Below, one piece after another: positions 52,401 to 63,487 of a stretch of DNA of 64,000 nt. Each line of letters opens with the position of its first letter. The first letter of the stretch is position 1. The notes beneath the pieces were generated by a model. That model was given only the letters and a program-made list of their open reading frames with translations. It had not been told where the DNA came from and ran no database searches. Source of the stretch: DASQPA01 sp963757335 (GTDB taxonomy: Bacteria; Acidobacteriota; Thermoanaerobaculia; Multivoradales; UBA5704). The stretch spans positions 1,098,322-1,162,321 of the forward strand of contig CAVWRJ010000008.1 of assembly GCA_963757335.1 (NCBI GenBank), in the 5' to 3' direction. A program made the translations under genes and the position numbers.

Positions 52401-55400
52401 CCGTCTCCGGCCGCCACCGCCACCACCGCCGCGACGGCGACCGCCGGGTGCTCGGCGAGCGCCGCCTCGACCTCTCCCGGCTCGATGCGGAAGCCGCGGA
52501 TCTTGACCTGCTGGTCGAGGCGGCCGAGGAACTCGAGCTCGCCGCTGGCGAGGAAGCGCGCGCGGTCTCCCGAGCGGAAGAAGCGCCGGCCCTCCGCGGT
52601 CTCCGCGGCGACGAACCTCTCCGCCGTCAGCTGCGGACGGCCGAGGTACCCGCGCGCCACGCCGGCGCCGCCGATCCACAGCTCTCCGGCGACGCCGATC
52701 GGCTGCGGCCGGCCGAAGGCGTCGCGCACGCCGACCTCTACGTTGCCCAAGGGCCTGCCGAGAAGCGAGCGGGTCGGGGTTTCGCCCGGGGGGATCGTCC
52801 AGGAGGTGGCGAGGATCGTCGCCTCGGTCGGCCCGTAGAGGACGCGGATCGCCGCCGCGGGGAACGCCGCACGCATCTCGCGGAGGAGGTCGAGCGGCAC
52901 CGTGTCGCCGCCGACGAAGAGGGTTCGCAGACGCGGCGCGGCGAGTCGGCGGCGCCGCGCCGCCGCGGCGATCTGGCGCATCAGGGCCGGCACCGCGTGG
53001 AGATGGGTGAGCTCGGCCAAGCCGTCGACCAGGGTCTCGACGTCGAGCGCCGGCAGGAGCGGCACGAGGACGGCCGAGCCGCCGGCGACGAGCGGCGCCA
53101 GCAGCTCGAAGAGGAAGATGTCGAAGGAGAAGGGCGCCACGACGGCGCCGGCGGCGTCGACATCGCCGACATCGTCGGCGCGCCAGCCGAGCTCGTCGCG
53201 GCTCGCCGCGAGCAGGTTGGCGAGGCTTCTGTGCTCGACGGCGACGCCCTTCGGCCGCCCGGTCGATCCCGAGGTGTAGATGACGTAGGCGAGGTCGGAG
53301 GCCGCCGGAAGCACCGCGCTCGACTCCGCGGAGAGATCCTCCGCCGCGTCGAGGGCCCCGTCGAGGGTCAGATTGGCGGCGCCGTGCGCGGGGAGCGAGC
53401 GGAGGAGCGCCTCCTCGCCCATGACGACCGCCGGCGCGGCGTCTTCCAGGACGAAGCGCAGGCGCTCGGCGGGATAGCCGGGATCGAGCGGCAGGAAGGC
53501 GCCGCCCGACTGGAAGATGGCGAGGAGGCCGGCCGCGAGGTCGGGCGACCGCTCGGCACAGAGGCCGACTCTATCCCCCGGCCGCACGCCGAGCCGGCGG
53601 AGACGCCGCGCCAGATGTCCCACCTGCGCCGCCAGGGCCCCGTAGGTGATCGCGGCGGCGCCAGAGCGCACGGCGACGGCCGCCGGCGTCCGCGCCGCCT
53701 GAGCGGCGAAGAGACCGACGACGGTCTCCGCCGCCGCGCATGTCCGGAACGGGCTGTCGCTCCACTCGACGAGGAGCTCTGCCCGCTCCGCCGCGGAGAG
53801 GAGCGGCAGGTCGGCGGCGCGCCGGCCGGGCTCGGCGGCGAGCCCGGCGAGCCGGCGCGCCAGATGGCCCGCCAGGCGATCGATCGTCGTCGCGTCGAAG
53901 AGCTCGCGGCGGTACTGCAGGCGGAGGACTAAGCCCTCTCCCGCCACCTCCTCCGCTTCGATCTCCAGCTCGAGCTTGGCGAGGCCGCCCGCCTCGGGCA
54001 GGAGCGCCGGCGCGAGGCCGGGGAGCGCCAGCCGCTCGGCGGGGGCGTTCTGCAGGGCGAAGAGCGCCTGCACGAGCGGCGCGCGGCCGAGCTCGCGCTC
54101 CGGCGCCAGCGCCTCGACCAGCCGCTCGAAGGGCAGCTGCTGGTGGGCGAAGGCGCCGAGGCTCGCCTCCCGCGCCCGCGCCACCAGCTCGGCGCCGGTG
54201 GGCTCCCCCGCGAGGTCGGCGCGGAGCACGAGGGTGTTGACGAAGAGGCCGATCAGTCCCTCGACGTCCAGCCGCCCGCGGTTGGCGACCGGCGTCCCGA
54301 GGAGGAGGTCGTCCTGCCCAGAGTGGGCGCCGAGGAGCGACTCGACGCCCGCCAGGAGGACCATGAAGAGCGTCGCCCCGTGGTCCTGCGCGAGCGCCTG
54401 GAGGTCGGCCGCCAGGGCGGCCGGCAGGGTCCGCCGGCGGAGGCCGCCGCGGAGGTCGGGCGCGGCGGTCCGCGGCCGGTCGGTGGGCAGGTCGAGGACG
54501 GCGGTCGCTCCGTCCAGGCGCTCGCGCCAGTAGGAGACCTGGCGCTCGAGCGCCGCACGGCTAAGCTCGCGACGCTCGCGGGCGGCGTGGTCGGCGTACT
54601 GGAGCGGCAGCGCCGGCAGGGTATCGGCCAGGCTGGCGGCCAGGCTTCTGGGCGGGCCGTCTTTCGGGTCACCCGGTCTGAGGGCGGTGCCGTAGAGCGC
54701 TGACAGCTCGCGGACGAAGACGGCGAGCGACCAGCCGTCGGCCGCGATGTGATGGAAGGTCGCAAGGAGGACGTGCTCCTCGCTGGCGAGGCGGAGGAGC
54801 GCCGCGCGGAGCGGCGGCCCGGCCGCTAAGTCGAACGGGCGGAGCGCCTCGGCGGCGGCGAGCCGCGCCGCCTCAGCCGAGCGGCGGGCCGGGGCGAGCG
54901 GCGCTAAGTCGACGACGGAAAGCCAGCCCACGGGCCGGTCGGCGATGTCCGAGACCTCGCCGACATCGGCGACGACGGCGAAGGGCCGGCCGTCGCGCTC
55001 GCCGTAGGACGTCCGCAGGATCTCGTGGCGCGCCGCGATCGCCGCCAGACTCGCGGCGAGGGCGGGGACGAAGAGACGGCCGCAGAGCTCGACCGCGGCG
55101 GGCAGGTTGTAGAGCGCGCTCCCCGGCTCCAGGCGGTCGAGGAACCAGAGCCGCTCCTGGGCGAAGGAGAGCGGCGGCTCGCCGCCGCGGAGCTCCTCGA
55201 TCCCGTCGACCTCGTCGACTTCGCCGCGGGCGTCCGCCGCCCGCTCTACCGCGAGCGCCAGCGCCGCGACGGTCGGCGACTCGAAGAGGGTGCGGAGCGG
55301 CAGCTCGAGGCCGAGCTCGGCGCGTACCCGTGCGAGCACCCGCGCGGCGAGGAGCGAATGGCCGCCCAAGGCGAAGAAGCTGTTGTCGATGCTCACCGCC

Positions 55401-58400
55401 ACGATCCCCAGCACCTCGCCGAAGATGCCCGCGAGGCGCGCCTCGAGCGGCGTCCGCGGCGGGACCGCGGGCGCTCCGTCGCTCCACTCCGGCTCCGGCA
55501 GCCGCCGGCGGTCGAGCTTGCCGTTGGGGGTCCGCGGCAGCTCGGGGAGGAGGACGACGGCGGCGGGCACCAGGTGCTGCGGCAGGTGCAGGGCGAGGTC
55601 CCGGCGGAGCGACTCGGCCGTCGCCGCGGAGCCCGGCTCCGCGGCGGGCCTGAGGACCGCGTAGGCGACGAGGCGCAGCTCGGCAGTTCCCGGCAGGCCC
55701 GCCGGGCCCGCCGGACCGGCCGGGCGCGCCACCACCGCCGCGGCGCCGACGCCGGGAAGGGCTGCGAGCGCCGCCTCGACCTCGCCGGGCTCGACGCGGA
55801 AGCCGCGGATCTTCACCTGGTGGTCGACGCGGCCGAGGAACTCGAGCTCGCCGTCCGGCCGCCAGCGGGCGAGGTCGCCGACGCGATAGAGGCGCCGGCC
55901 GGGGGCGGCGGCGAAGGGATCGGGGCGGAAGCGCTCGGCGGTCAGCTCGGGCCGGCCGAGGTAGCCGCGCGAAACGCCGCGGCCGCCGATCCATACCTCA
56001 CCCGCGACGCCTAAGGGCACCGGCGCGAGGCCCGGGCCGAGGAGGTGCACGCGGGTGCCGGCGATCGGCCGGCCGAGGGTGGGGAAGGGCGCTTCAGCGC
56101 CGGCGGTATCGGCGGCATCGGGGGCGAGCGGCGCCGCCCACCAGGTCGAGCAGGTGGTGGTCTCCGACGGTCCATAGATATTGCCCAGGCGCGTCGCCCG
56201 CGTCCCCCGCCGGATCGCCTCGGCGAGGCTCGGCGTCAAGGGCTCGCCCCCGAGGCTCACCGTCCGCACCGAGGCCGGCACCCGGCCGCCGCGCACCAGC
56301 TCGGCCATCGCCGAGGGGACGGTGTCGACTAAGGTCACGCGCTCGGCGGCCGCCAGCTCGGGCAGCTCGAGGACGTTCGCCGCGAGAACCACGGCGCCGC
56401 CGCTCGCAAGGGGCACGAAGATCTCGGTGATCGAGAGGTCGAAGCAGATCGAGGTGGCCGCGAGGACGCCCGAAAGCTCTTCGGCGGAGAAGACGCTCCG
56501 CGCCCACTCGACGTAGGCGACGGCCGACGCGTGCTCGATGGCGACGCCCTTCGGGCGGCCGGTCGAGCCCGAGGTGTAGATGACGTAGGCGAGGTTGCCG
56601 GGGAGCGGCCCGCCGGCCAGCGCGCCGAGGGTGCCGAGGGTGCCGCGGAGTGGCGGCGCGGCGGCGGCGGCCTCCTCGATCACGATCACCCGCAGGCCGT
56701 CCTCCGGCACGCGCGGCACGCGCGGCACCCGGTCCCGGAGCGCCGCCTGGGTGAGGAGGACGGTCATGCCGCTGTCGGCGGCGGTGAAGGCCAGGCGGTC
56801 GCGCGGATAGGCGGGATCCAAGGGGACGTAGGCGCCCCCCGCCGCGAGCACCGCTAAGAGGGCGACGACCATCGCCGGCGTGCGCTCGAGGCAGATCCCG
56901 ACCCGCACCTCGGGGGCGACTCCCGCGGCGCGGAGGACCGCCGCGAGGCCGGCGACCCGGCGGGCGAGCTCGCGGTAGGTCAGCTCCTCGCCGGCATCGC
57001 CGGCATCGCCGCCGGCATCGCCGGCGGCACCGCCGGCGACGAGCGCCGTCGCCTCCGGCGTGCGCGCCGCCTGGAGGAAGAACAGCTCGTGGAGGCAGAC
57101 CGCCGACGCCGCCGACGCCGCCCCGCCCTCGTCGCCGCCCCAGGCGGCGAGCTGCGCCCGCTCGGCGGGCGAGAGGAGCGGCAGCTCCCACACCCGCGCC
57201 GCGGGGTCCGCCGCCATGCCGTCTAAGAGCGCCGCGAAGTGGCCGAGGAGGCGCTCGGCGGTGGCGCCGTCGAAGAGGTCGGAGTTGAAGGTGAGCGCCG
57301 CGGCGAGGCCGGCCGGCTCGCCGCCCGCCGTTTCGCCCGGCAGGAGACCACAGGCGAGCGTCAGGTCGAGCTGGGCGCCGCGCGGGGCGAGCGGCAGCGG
57401 CGCCAGGCGCAGGCCGCCCAGATCCAGCTCCCAGTGCGCCCCGGCGGCGCCGAGCGTCAGCGCGGTGAGGCGCTCGCCGAGCGGCCCGCGGCCGCCCTGG
57501 AGCACCAGCATCGCCTGGAAGATCGGCGACCGCGAGGGATCGCGCTCGGCGCCTCCTGCGCGCCGACCCGGCGAAGCCGCTAGTTGCTCGGCGAGGAGCG
57601 GAAAGGGCAGCTCCTGGTGGGCGAAGGCGGCGAGCGCGGTCCGCCGCATGCGCGCCAGGACCAGGGCGGCGCTGGGATCGCCCGAGAGGTCGGCGGCCAA
57701 GACCACCGGATTGACGAAGTAGCCGACGGCGCCGGCGAGCTCGGCCGTGCCGCGCCCGCCGCGACCGGAGGTCGGGGTGCCGAAGAGCGGCTCGTCCTGC
57801 CCGCTCGTCCGCGCGAGGAGAGCGCCGAAGCCGGCCGCCAGGGTGACGAAGAGGGTGGCGGACTCGGCGCGGCCAAGCTCCCGCAGGCGGCGGGTGAGAT
57901 CGGCCGGCAGGCGGGCCGTCCGCCAGTCGCCGCGGAAGCTCTGCGCCCGCCCGCGCGGTCGGTCGGTGGGGAGCTCCAGCACCTGCGGCTTGTCGGCCAG
58001 CGCGGCGCGCCAGAAGGCGAGGAGGCGCTGGGTCTCGGCGTCGGTGGCGCGCTGCGTCGGCGGCATCGCCGGCATGGGCGGCAGCGGCGGCAGGGCGGCT
58101 TCGGCGGCTTCGGCTCTCCCCGCGCCGCGGTACAGCTGGGCGAGCTCGCCCAAGAGCACCTCGACGGACCAGAAGTCGGCGGCGATGTGATGGACGGCGA
58201 GCCACAGTACGGGCTCTCGCTGGCCCCGCGCGACGAGGCCGGCGCGGAGGAGCGGCCCGGCGGCGAGGTCGAACGGCCGGTAGGCGCGATCGGCGAGGCG
58301 CCGCGCCAGCTCCTCGTCGCTCCAGGCGGCGCCGTCCTCTTCCAGCCATTCGACGGCCGGTCCGGCGATCGGCCGCGGCGCCGGCTCGCCCGCCGACTCC

Positions 58401-60697
58401 GCGAAGACCGTCCTAAGCGCCGGATGGCGCGCCGCTAAGGTGTCGAGCGCGCGATGGAGGACCGCCCCGTCGATGTCGCCCATGTCGCCCACATCGCCCA
58501 CATTGCCCACGACGCGCGCCGCGCCGGCGAGCACGTAGGCGGCGCTTTTAGGCGCCAGGCGATCGAGCAGCCAGAGGGCGCGTTGGCCGGGCGAGACGGC
58601 CTCCGGCGCGCCGTCCTCGGATTTCTCGCTCTCGCCGCCAGCCGGAGCTTCGGCTAAGCGCCGCAGCACCTCGCCTTCGAGCTCGGCCGGCGTGGCGCCC
58701 TCGAGCAGCCAGGCCATGGGGAGGGCGACGCCGAGCTCCGTTTCGACCCCGTGGCAGAGCTCGATCGCCCGCAGCGAGTCGAGACCGCTCGCGGTCAACG
58801 GCCGGTCGGCCGCGAGCTCCCCTAAGGAGACGCCGAGGATGCGCGCGAGGAGCGAGCCGAGCCGGGTGGCGAGCGCCGGCCGCCGCGCCTCGACCGGCAC
58901 CGCGAGGCCGGCAGCTTTCTCCGGCCGGCCGGCGGCCTGGGCGGCCAGGCTGCGGTCGAGATAGGCGGCGCGGCAGGCGCTTCGCTGCACCTTGCCGCTC
59001 GAGGTCTTGGGGACCGCGCCCTCGCGCACCAGGAGGAGGTCGTAGAGCTGCGCCTCGTGCTCGGCGGCGACGGCGGCGCGCGCCGCGTCGGCGATCTCGC
59101 CCAGGTTCTTCGCATGGCGGTCGACCTCCTGCACGACGACGAGCCGCTCGGCGCCTCCTAAGTCGACGGCGAACGCCGCGCCGCAGCCCTGGCGCATCGA
59201 CCGATGGCTCGCCTCGACGGTGCGCTCGACGTCCTGCGGGTAGAGGTTCCTGCCGCGCAGGATGATGAGATCCTTGAGGCGGCCGGTGACGAAGAGCCGG
59301 CCGGCGGCGTCGGCGAAGCCGAGATCGCCGGTGCGCAGGTACGGCTCGTCTTCCCCGGCGACCGCGACGTCCGCGGCGGCCGGCGCGAGCCGGCCGCCGA
59401 AGTCGCGCGCCGTCTCCTCGGGGCGCCGCCAGTAGCCGCCGGCGACGCTCGGCCCGCGCACCCAGATCTCGCCCACCTCAAAGGCGCCCTGCGGGCGGCG
59501 CGACTCGGGCTCGACGATCGCCACCTCCTGGCCGAGCCAGGGGGTGCCGCAGCCGACGAGCGTGCGCGCCGCCTCGCCGGCCGCGGCCGGCACGGCACGC
59601 CCCTGCTCCAGGGCCGCCGCCGCGACGCTCGCGATCGGCGGCTCCGTCGAATCGCGGGGCGGCCCGGCGACGAAGAGGGTCGCCTCGGCGAGGCCGTAGC
59701 AGGGGTACCAGGCGTCGGCGCGGAAGCCCGCCGGGCCAAAGCGCCGGGCGAAGCGCTCGAGGGTCTCGGCGCGCACCGGCTCGGCGCCGTTGAAGGCCAC
59801 CTCCCAGCTCGCGAGGTCGAGCCGCGAGAGCTCCTCGTCGTCGATGCGGGAGGCGCAGAGCTCGTAGGCGAAGTTCGGGCCGCCCGAGGTCGTCGCCCGG
59901 TAGCGGCTGATCGCCTGCAGCCAGCGCGCCGGCCTCTGCAGGAAGGCGACGGGCGACATCAGCACCGCCCGCGCCCCCAGGTAGAGGGGCTGCAGGACGC
60001 AGCCGATGAGGCCCATGTCGTGGTAGAGCGGCAGCCAGCCGACGACAACCGAGCGCGCCGACTGGCCGAAGGCGCGGCGGATCATCTCCTCGTTGTGGAG
60101 GAGGTTTCTATGGCTCACCATGACGCCCTTGGGCGCCGCGGTCGAGCCGGAGGTGTACTGCAGGAAGGCGAGGCTTAAGGCGGTGACCGCCGGCTGGCGC
60201 CAGGCGTCGGCCGCCGCCGGATCGAGGACGTCCGTCGCCACCAGGGTCATGGCGCCGAAGACGCCGAAGACGTCGAAGGCCGCCGCGCCCGGCCCCATCG
60301 CCCGCAGCTGGGGGAGGAGTGTCGACTCGGTGAGGGCGAAGCGCGGCCGGGCGTCGGCGGCGACGGCCTTGAGGCGCGGCAGGGTGCGGGCGGAGCGCGG
60401 TGGGTAGGCGGGCACGGCGACGACGCCGGCATAGAGGCAGCCCAGGAAGGCGGCGACGAACTCGAGGCCGGGGGGATAGAGGAGGAGGGCGCGTAGGCCG
60501 GCGGCGCCCTGCGCCTGGAGGTGGGCGGCGATCGTCCGCGCCCGGCGATCGAGGTCGGCGAAGGTGAGCGTCGCCGCCTCCTCGCCCGCCGCGTCGAGGA
60601 AGGTGTAGGCCAAGGCCTCCGGGCTCTCCGCGGCGCGGGCGCGGAGCACCTCGACGAAGGTGGGAAGCGCCCTCCGAGAGCTTGCAGAGGGAGTCAT
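43492..60697 (-). CDS. Lipopeptide synthetase NRPS-3: FAAL-ACP-(C-A-T)x4-E (needs two identical frameshifts)
   Basis: About 17.2 kb, one gene once two -1 shifts at G9 runs are allowed (49428-49436 and 45913-45921). The FAAL domain activates a fatty acid as acyl-AMP and passes it to the ACP (LTASGLDSLRAIEL), so the product is N-acylated. The starter C has HHIAADFWS, normal for acyl-accepting starters. A-domain codes: A1 D-L-T-D-S-G-I-T-C-K (unassigned), A2 D-I-F-H-F-G-L-I-L-K (unassigned, faintly Hpg-like), A3 DVWHVSLVDK (serine), A4 DVWHFSLIEK (serine-like with Glu at the last variable site). The last carrier is LGGNS and an epimerase (HHLAVDGVSW) ends the protein with a docking-type acidic tail (LEADDLANLLAELDEA). 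The ATG at 60697 has no strong ribosome site. The absence of a TE and the terminal E predict transfer to a DCL-starting protein, which NRPS-1 is. Confidence 0.85.
43600..48450 (-). other. NRPS-3 module 4: C-A(Ser-like)-T-E, with internal frameshift
   Basis: Condensation domain (48450-46960, HHIVSDGWS), adenylation domain (46930-45290) with D-V-W-H-F-S-L-I-E-K, carrier (45260-45040, LGGNS) and epimerase (44980-43600) with LTPIQRWFF, HHLAVDGVSW, EGHGREE, TVGWFTTLFPV and FNYLGEFD. The same nine-G frame break occurs at 45913-45921. Predicted contribution: D-Ser or analogue. Confidence 0.72.
45913..45921 (-). repeat. G9 homopolymer at a frameshift (module 4)
   Basis: Nine C on the plus strand, nine G on the coding strand, in GGGGAGGGGGGGGGAGC. 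The frame upstream ends in GEGGGACPSGG and then stops; the frame one base back continues GSVPIGRPISGVEIRLLD, the normal A-domain sequence. Confidence 0.85.
48540..51850 (-). other. NRPS-3 module 3: C-A(Ser)-T, with internal frameshift
   Basis: Condensation domain (51850-50430, HHIVSDGWS), adenylation domain (50400-48830) with D-V-W-H-V-S-L-V-D-K (serine) and carrier (48760-48540, LGGHS). The A-domain frame breaks at a run of nine G on the coding strand (49428-49436); one more G, or a -1 slip, restores GSVPIGRPI. Closely similar to module 4 over about 2.4 kb. Confidence 0.72.
49428..49436 (-). repeat. G9 homopolymer at a frameshift (module 3)
   Basis: Same context as at 45913-45921 and the same -1 direction of shift. 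The original frame would stop about 150 bases later. Confidence 0.85.
51920..55180 (-). other. NRPS-3 module 2: C-A-T
   Basis: LCL condensation domain (55180-53750, HHIAADGWS), adenylation domain (53730-52180) with FDIFLFELL and LTHLHAVPALM giving D-I-F-H-F-G-L-I-L-K, and carrier (52150-51920, TGGHS instead of LGGHS, Ser kept). Specificity not assigned. Confidence 0.7.
55240..58610 (-). other. NRPS-3 module 1: starter C-A-T
   Basis: The condensation domain (58610-57130) has HHIAADFWS, a DFW variant of the HHxxxDG motif common in FAAL-linked starters. The adenylation domain (57090-55480) has A4 FDLSITEIF and an ERVTLVDTVPSAM block; its code D-L-T-D-S-G-I-T-C-K matches no standard amino acid that I know. 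The carrier (55460-55240) reads LGGHS. Several 9-bp repeats (DAGGDAGDAG, VPRVPRVP) sit in its loops. Confidence 0.7.
58660..60697 (-). other. NRPS-3 loading module: FAAL-ACP
   Basis: FAAL about 60697-59000: LQYTSGSTAAPKGVMVSH (AMP-binding), GWLPLYHDMGLIG, NGAEPVRAETLERF and YLRTGDLGF, then GKVQRSACR at the C-terminus, as in fatty-acyl-AMP ligases that lack CoA transfer. The ACP about 58890-58660 carries GLDSL with the phosphopantetheine Ser. This module commits the pathway to a lipid tail. Confidence 0.85.
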
Positions 60698-61535
60698 GGA
60701 GCCGCGGCCCGAAGGACCTGTAAGTCTCGAGAAATGTTCTGTTTAAAGAGCAATCGACGTCTCTCGCCTCGCCTCGCTGAGAGGACAGTGTCCATAAAGG
60801 GGTCAAACGTGACAGCGGCATGTGGATGACGCAGCCGCTCGCCCTGGCAGTCGGACAAGAGGATCTGGAACCTCTCTGGGAGCTCCCCCTACCCCTGGAG
60901 ATTGCTTGCGAACCTCTCCGGGCCTGTCCGCTCCCCTCCGGTCATCGCCAAAAACACCTCCGGGAGCTGCAAAAACCTCTCTGGGTTCCTTCCCGAGCCC
61001 ATGAAGTTTCCGCCCAGGCCTCCAAAGTTTCTTCCCAAGGCGTGCGGATTGAATTCAAGACCGAATAAATTGAATCCGAGACCCTCGAGACCGAGCTCGA
61101 GCCCTCTCGAGTCGAATCCGAGACTCTTGCGACCAAACTCGAAGCCTTGCGAGTCGAATCCGAGCCCCCTGAGACCGAGCTCGAGGCCTTTCGAGTCGAA
61201 TTCGAGGCCGCTGGAATGGAATCCGAGACCGCCGGGACCGAAGCGGAGAGATCCGAGGCTGAATTCGAGACCCTCGGGTGGAAACGGCAGGAGTTTTCTG
61301 CGAGATTCGACGGGGTTTGGCGAGGCGCGGAGGGGTTCTCTCCGCGCCCGGCGAAGGCCGCCCCCGTCCTTCCCCTCCTGCCCCGATGTCGGCAAGAGCC
61401 GCGAGGCTTCCCGAGCGGCGCGACGGCGCCGCAGCTCCGCGCGCAGGAGATGGCTCTCGACGTCAAAGAGGTTCGCGACGTGTCGGCGAGACCTGACGTG
61501 CGAATCCGCTTCCTTTTGGTCTAGGATTCTCCGGC
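60698..61535. repeat. Region with 21-bp heptad-type tandem repeat and no assigned gene
   Basis: From 61045 to 61275 about eleven 21-base units recur (for example CGAGTCGAATCCGAGACTCT). In plus frame 1 they encode RVESETL, ATKLEAL, ETELEAF, heptads with regular Glu spacing like a coiled coil, but a TAA at 61066 breaks the frame. On the minus strand a TTG-started frame (61395-60889, 168 codons) crosses the whole array without a stop and reads GLGFDSR-GLELGLE-GLGFNLF heptads. I cannot say which, if either, is translated. No known family is evident. Weaker repeat copies continue back to about 60890. The 120 bases nearest 60698 must hold the NRPS-3 promoter; none is evident. Confidence 0.6.
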
Positions 61536-61907
61536 ATGCACGAAGAAGAAACGGCGCGTCTGCTGGAGCTCCTGGCGGAGCTCGTCGCGCGCTCCGGCCG
61601 CACCCAACGGGAGGTCGAACGCGCGCTCGGAGTGGGGCACGGCTGGCTCCGCCTCCTCTTCGCCGGCAGATCGGAGGTCAAGGTGAGGCACATCCTCGAT
61701 CTCGCCGCGCTCCTCGGTTTCACCCCCGGCCAGTTCTTCCGCCAGGCCTACCCGGACGTCCAGGGCACCGCATCGGCCCAGGTGCGCCGGGAGATCAACG
61801 ACATCCTGCCCCCGAAGCTCCGGGGGCGCCAGCTCAACTCGCAGGCGCCGGCAGAGGCCTCTTTGTTCGCCGGACGATCCATAGAGAGAGATACCGATGA
61901 AACTTAA
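61536..61907 (+). CDS. XRE-like helix-turn-helix regulator
   Basis: 123 residues. TQREVERALGVGHGWLRLLFAGRSEVKVRHILDLAALLGFTPGQFF is an HTH of the XRE/Cro fold; the rest is a short basic tail without a sensor domain. The ATG at 61536 has only a weak AGGA upstream. Its stop overlaps the start of the esterase gene by 11 bases, so the two are probably translated together and the regulator may control that operon. It lies about 840 bases from the divergent NRPS-3 start and could act there, but nothing shows this directly. Confidence 0.8.
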   Translation: MHEEETARLLELLAELVARSGRTQREVERALGVGHGWLRLLFAGRSEVKVRHILDLAALLGFTPGQFFRQAYPDVQGTASAQVRREINDILPPKLRGRQLNSQAPAEASLFAGRSIERDTDET

Positions 61908-62853
61908 GTTGCGAGCAGGAATCGTTCTCCTGGCCCTCTGGGCCTGCGGAACGGGAGCGTCCAGACTGTTGGCGGAGCCGGCCGGCTGGCAGCCGTCACC
62001 GGGCCATGTGCAAATCCCGATCTGGCCGGGTGCGGTGCCGGATGCGCAGCCCGTCGACGGCCCCGAGGTCGCCGGGACCGTCGTGCAGGAGGGGGTCCCG
62101 AAGCTGGTGGGCGGCAAGCCTTGGGTTTACGTCACCAAAGTCTCGCAACCGACGATGACGGTCTATTCGCCGCAAGGAAAAAACACCGGCGCCGCGGTCG
62201 TGGTGTTCCCCGGCGGGGGCTACGAGATTCTGGCCATCGACCTCGAGGGCACCGAGGCCTGCGATTGGCTGACGTCCAAGGGGATCACGTGCGTGTTGCT
62301 GAAATACCGCGTGCCGTGCAAGGTGGTCGGGCCGTATCGGGAATGCCCGATGGCGTTGGAAGATGCGCAGAGGACCGTGGGGCTGCTGCGCTCCCAGGCC
62401 GCGCGCTGGCACATCGATCCGCAAAAGATCGGAGTGCTCGGCTTTTCGGCAGGGGGCCATATGGTCGCCGCGATGAGCACCCAATTCGAGAAGCGTCTCT
62501 ATCCGGCCGTGGATGCCGCGGACAAAGAGAGCTGTCGTCCGGATTTCGCGGTGGCTCTCTATCCGGGACACCTGGCCATCCACGAGAAGGATCTCGTGCT
62601 GAACCCCGATGTCCAGGTGACCCGCCGGACCCCGCCCACGCTCCTGATTCAGGCGGAAGACGATCCGGTCGATCCCGTGGAGAACTCGCTCGTCTATTCT
62701 TCGGCACTCCGGAAGGCCGGCGTTCCCGCCGAGATGCACGTCTTCGTGAAGGGCGGGCATGCGTTCGGGCTCCGGCCGACCGCCTCGCCCATCACGCACT
62801 GGCCGGACCTACTGGAGGCCTGGCTGGCGGCGATCGGCATGATTTCCAAGTAG
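61897..62853 (+). CDS. Secreted alpha/beta hydrolase (acetyl-xylan-esterase-like)
   Basis: 318 residues. Signal peptide: KLKLRAG n-region, IVLLALWACGTGA core, cleavage around LLAEPAG. Hydrolase features: FPGGGYEILAIDLEG (oxyanion HGGG-like loop), GVLGFSAGGH with nucleophile Ser184, QAEDDPVDP (Asp) and VKGGHAFGL (His), the catalytic triad of esterases of the acetyl-esterase group that remove acyl groups from polysaccharides or small molecules. The Cys at ALWAC could also be a lipobox-like site, but the position is not ideal. It overlaps the HTH gene by 11 bases. Confidence 0.85.
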   Translation: MKLKLRAGIVLLALWACGTGASRLLAEPAGWQPSPGHVQIPIWPGAVPDAQPVDGPEVAGTVVQEGVPKLVGGKPWVYVTKVSQPTMTVYSPQGKNTGAAVVVFPGGGYEILAIDLEGTEACDWLTSKGITCVLLKYRVPCKVVGPYRECPMALEDAQRTVGLLRSQAARWHIDPQKIGVLGFSAGGHMVAAMSTQFEKRLYPAVDAADKESCRPDFAVALYPGHLAIHEKDLVLNPDVQVTRRTPPTLLIQAEDDPVDPVENSLVYSSALRKAGVPAEMHVFVKGGHAFGLRPTASPITHWPDLLEAWLAAIGMISK

Positions 62854-63286
62854 ACGGAGAACGCCTGGCGCGGCGAGCCGCGCCGGGCTGCCGTTCGGTA
62901 CTGGCTCCGTCGGATCCTGCGGGCGGACTCGCCGGGGCTCGTGTAGTGCGTCAGAAATGCCTTAAGAGCGGACACCCAAGAACCGCAAGCTCGTATCGGG
63001 GCCCATCTGTGTGGGACCCACTCCACTGTAGAGCGCCCGCCGCGAAACCTCACGCGCGCGCATACTTGACCTGAACCACGCCGGAAGGAAAGGTCCGCCG
63101 GCAGGAGCCCCGGGCAGGGCTCTACCGGGGAGGCTCCGTTGCGTGTCTCGCGTATTCGGGGAGGGCGAAACGGTCGTAAGTTCTTGATTTAAAGAGTATC
63201 CCCAATGGGGACGAGTTCGAACCCGCTCTTCGTCCTTCTGGCTGAGCTAAACCTAATCCGTTCAATGGCTTGGGGCGCCTGAGTCT
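62854..63286. other. No gene recognised
   Basis: 433 bases between the esterase and the recombinase tail. No family-like frame on either strand. 63195-63262 has tRNA-like pieces on the minus strand (TTAGCTCAGC and GGTTCGAAC) but no anticodon arm, so it may be a remnant of an integration site. Confidence 0.4.
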
Positions 63287-63487
63287 ATGCCCGCACCCGA
63301 GCACCGCCCGCAGCTCCTGGGCCACCGGGGCATGGCCATGACGGACACGGTCTACCTCCACCAGCATAGCCCTGATCTCGGGAGAGCGGCAACCAAAGTC
63401 GAAGAGCACCTCTGCGTGCTTCTGAGCGACGTGGTCTCTGAGTCGAGTCGAGCTCTCGCGTTCGACCGCCCCAGAGGAGTCCGATGA
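63287..63487 (+). pseudogene. Tyrosine recombinase C-terminal tail
   Basis: Sixty-six residues. PQLLGHRGMAMTDTVYLHQHSPDL matches the LGHxxxxxTxxYxH end of tyrosine recombinases with the nucleophile Tyr and box III His. The rest of the enzyme, including the catalytic Arg residues, is missing upstream. Its TGA overlaps the ATG of the following RepA-like gene (ATGA), so the two were once an operon in a plasmid or integrative element. Confidence 0.5.

Noticed and set aside
52180..53730. Assigning hydroxyphenylglycine to NRPS-3 module 2
   Set aside because: The D-I-F-H start resembles the Hpg code but the remaining positions differ, and no Hpg biosynthesis genes are in the window.
63195..63262. 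tRNA gene on the minus strand
   Set aside because: D-arm and T-arm like pieces are present, but there is no anticodon arm and the acceptor ends do not pair. Kept only as a possible integration-site remnant.
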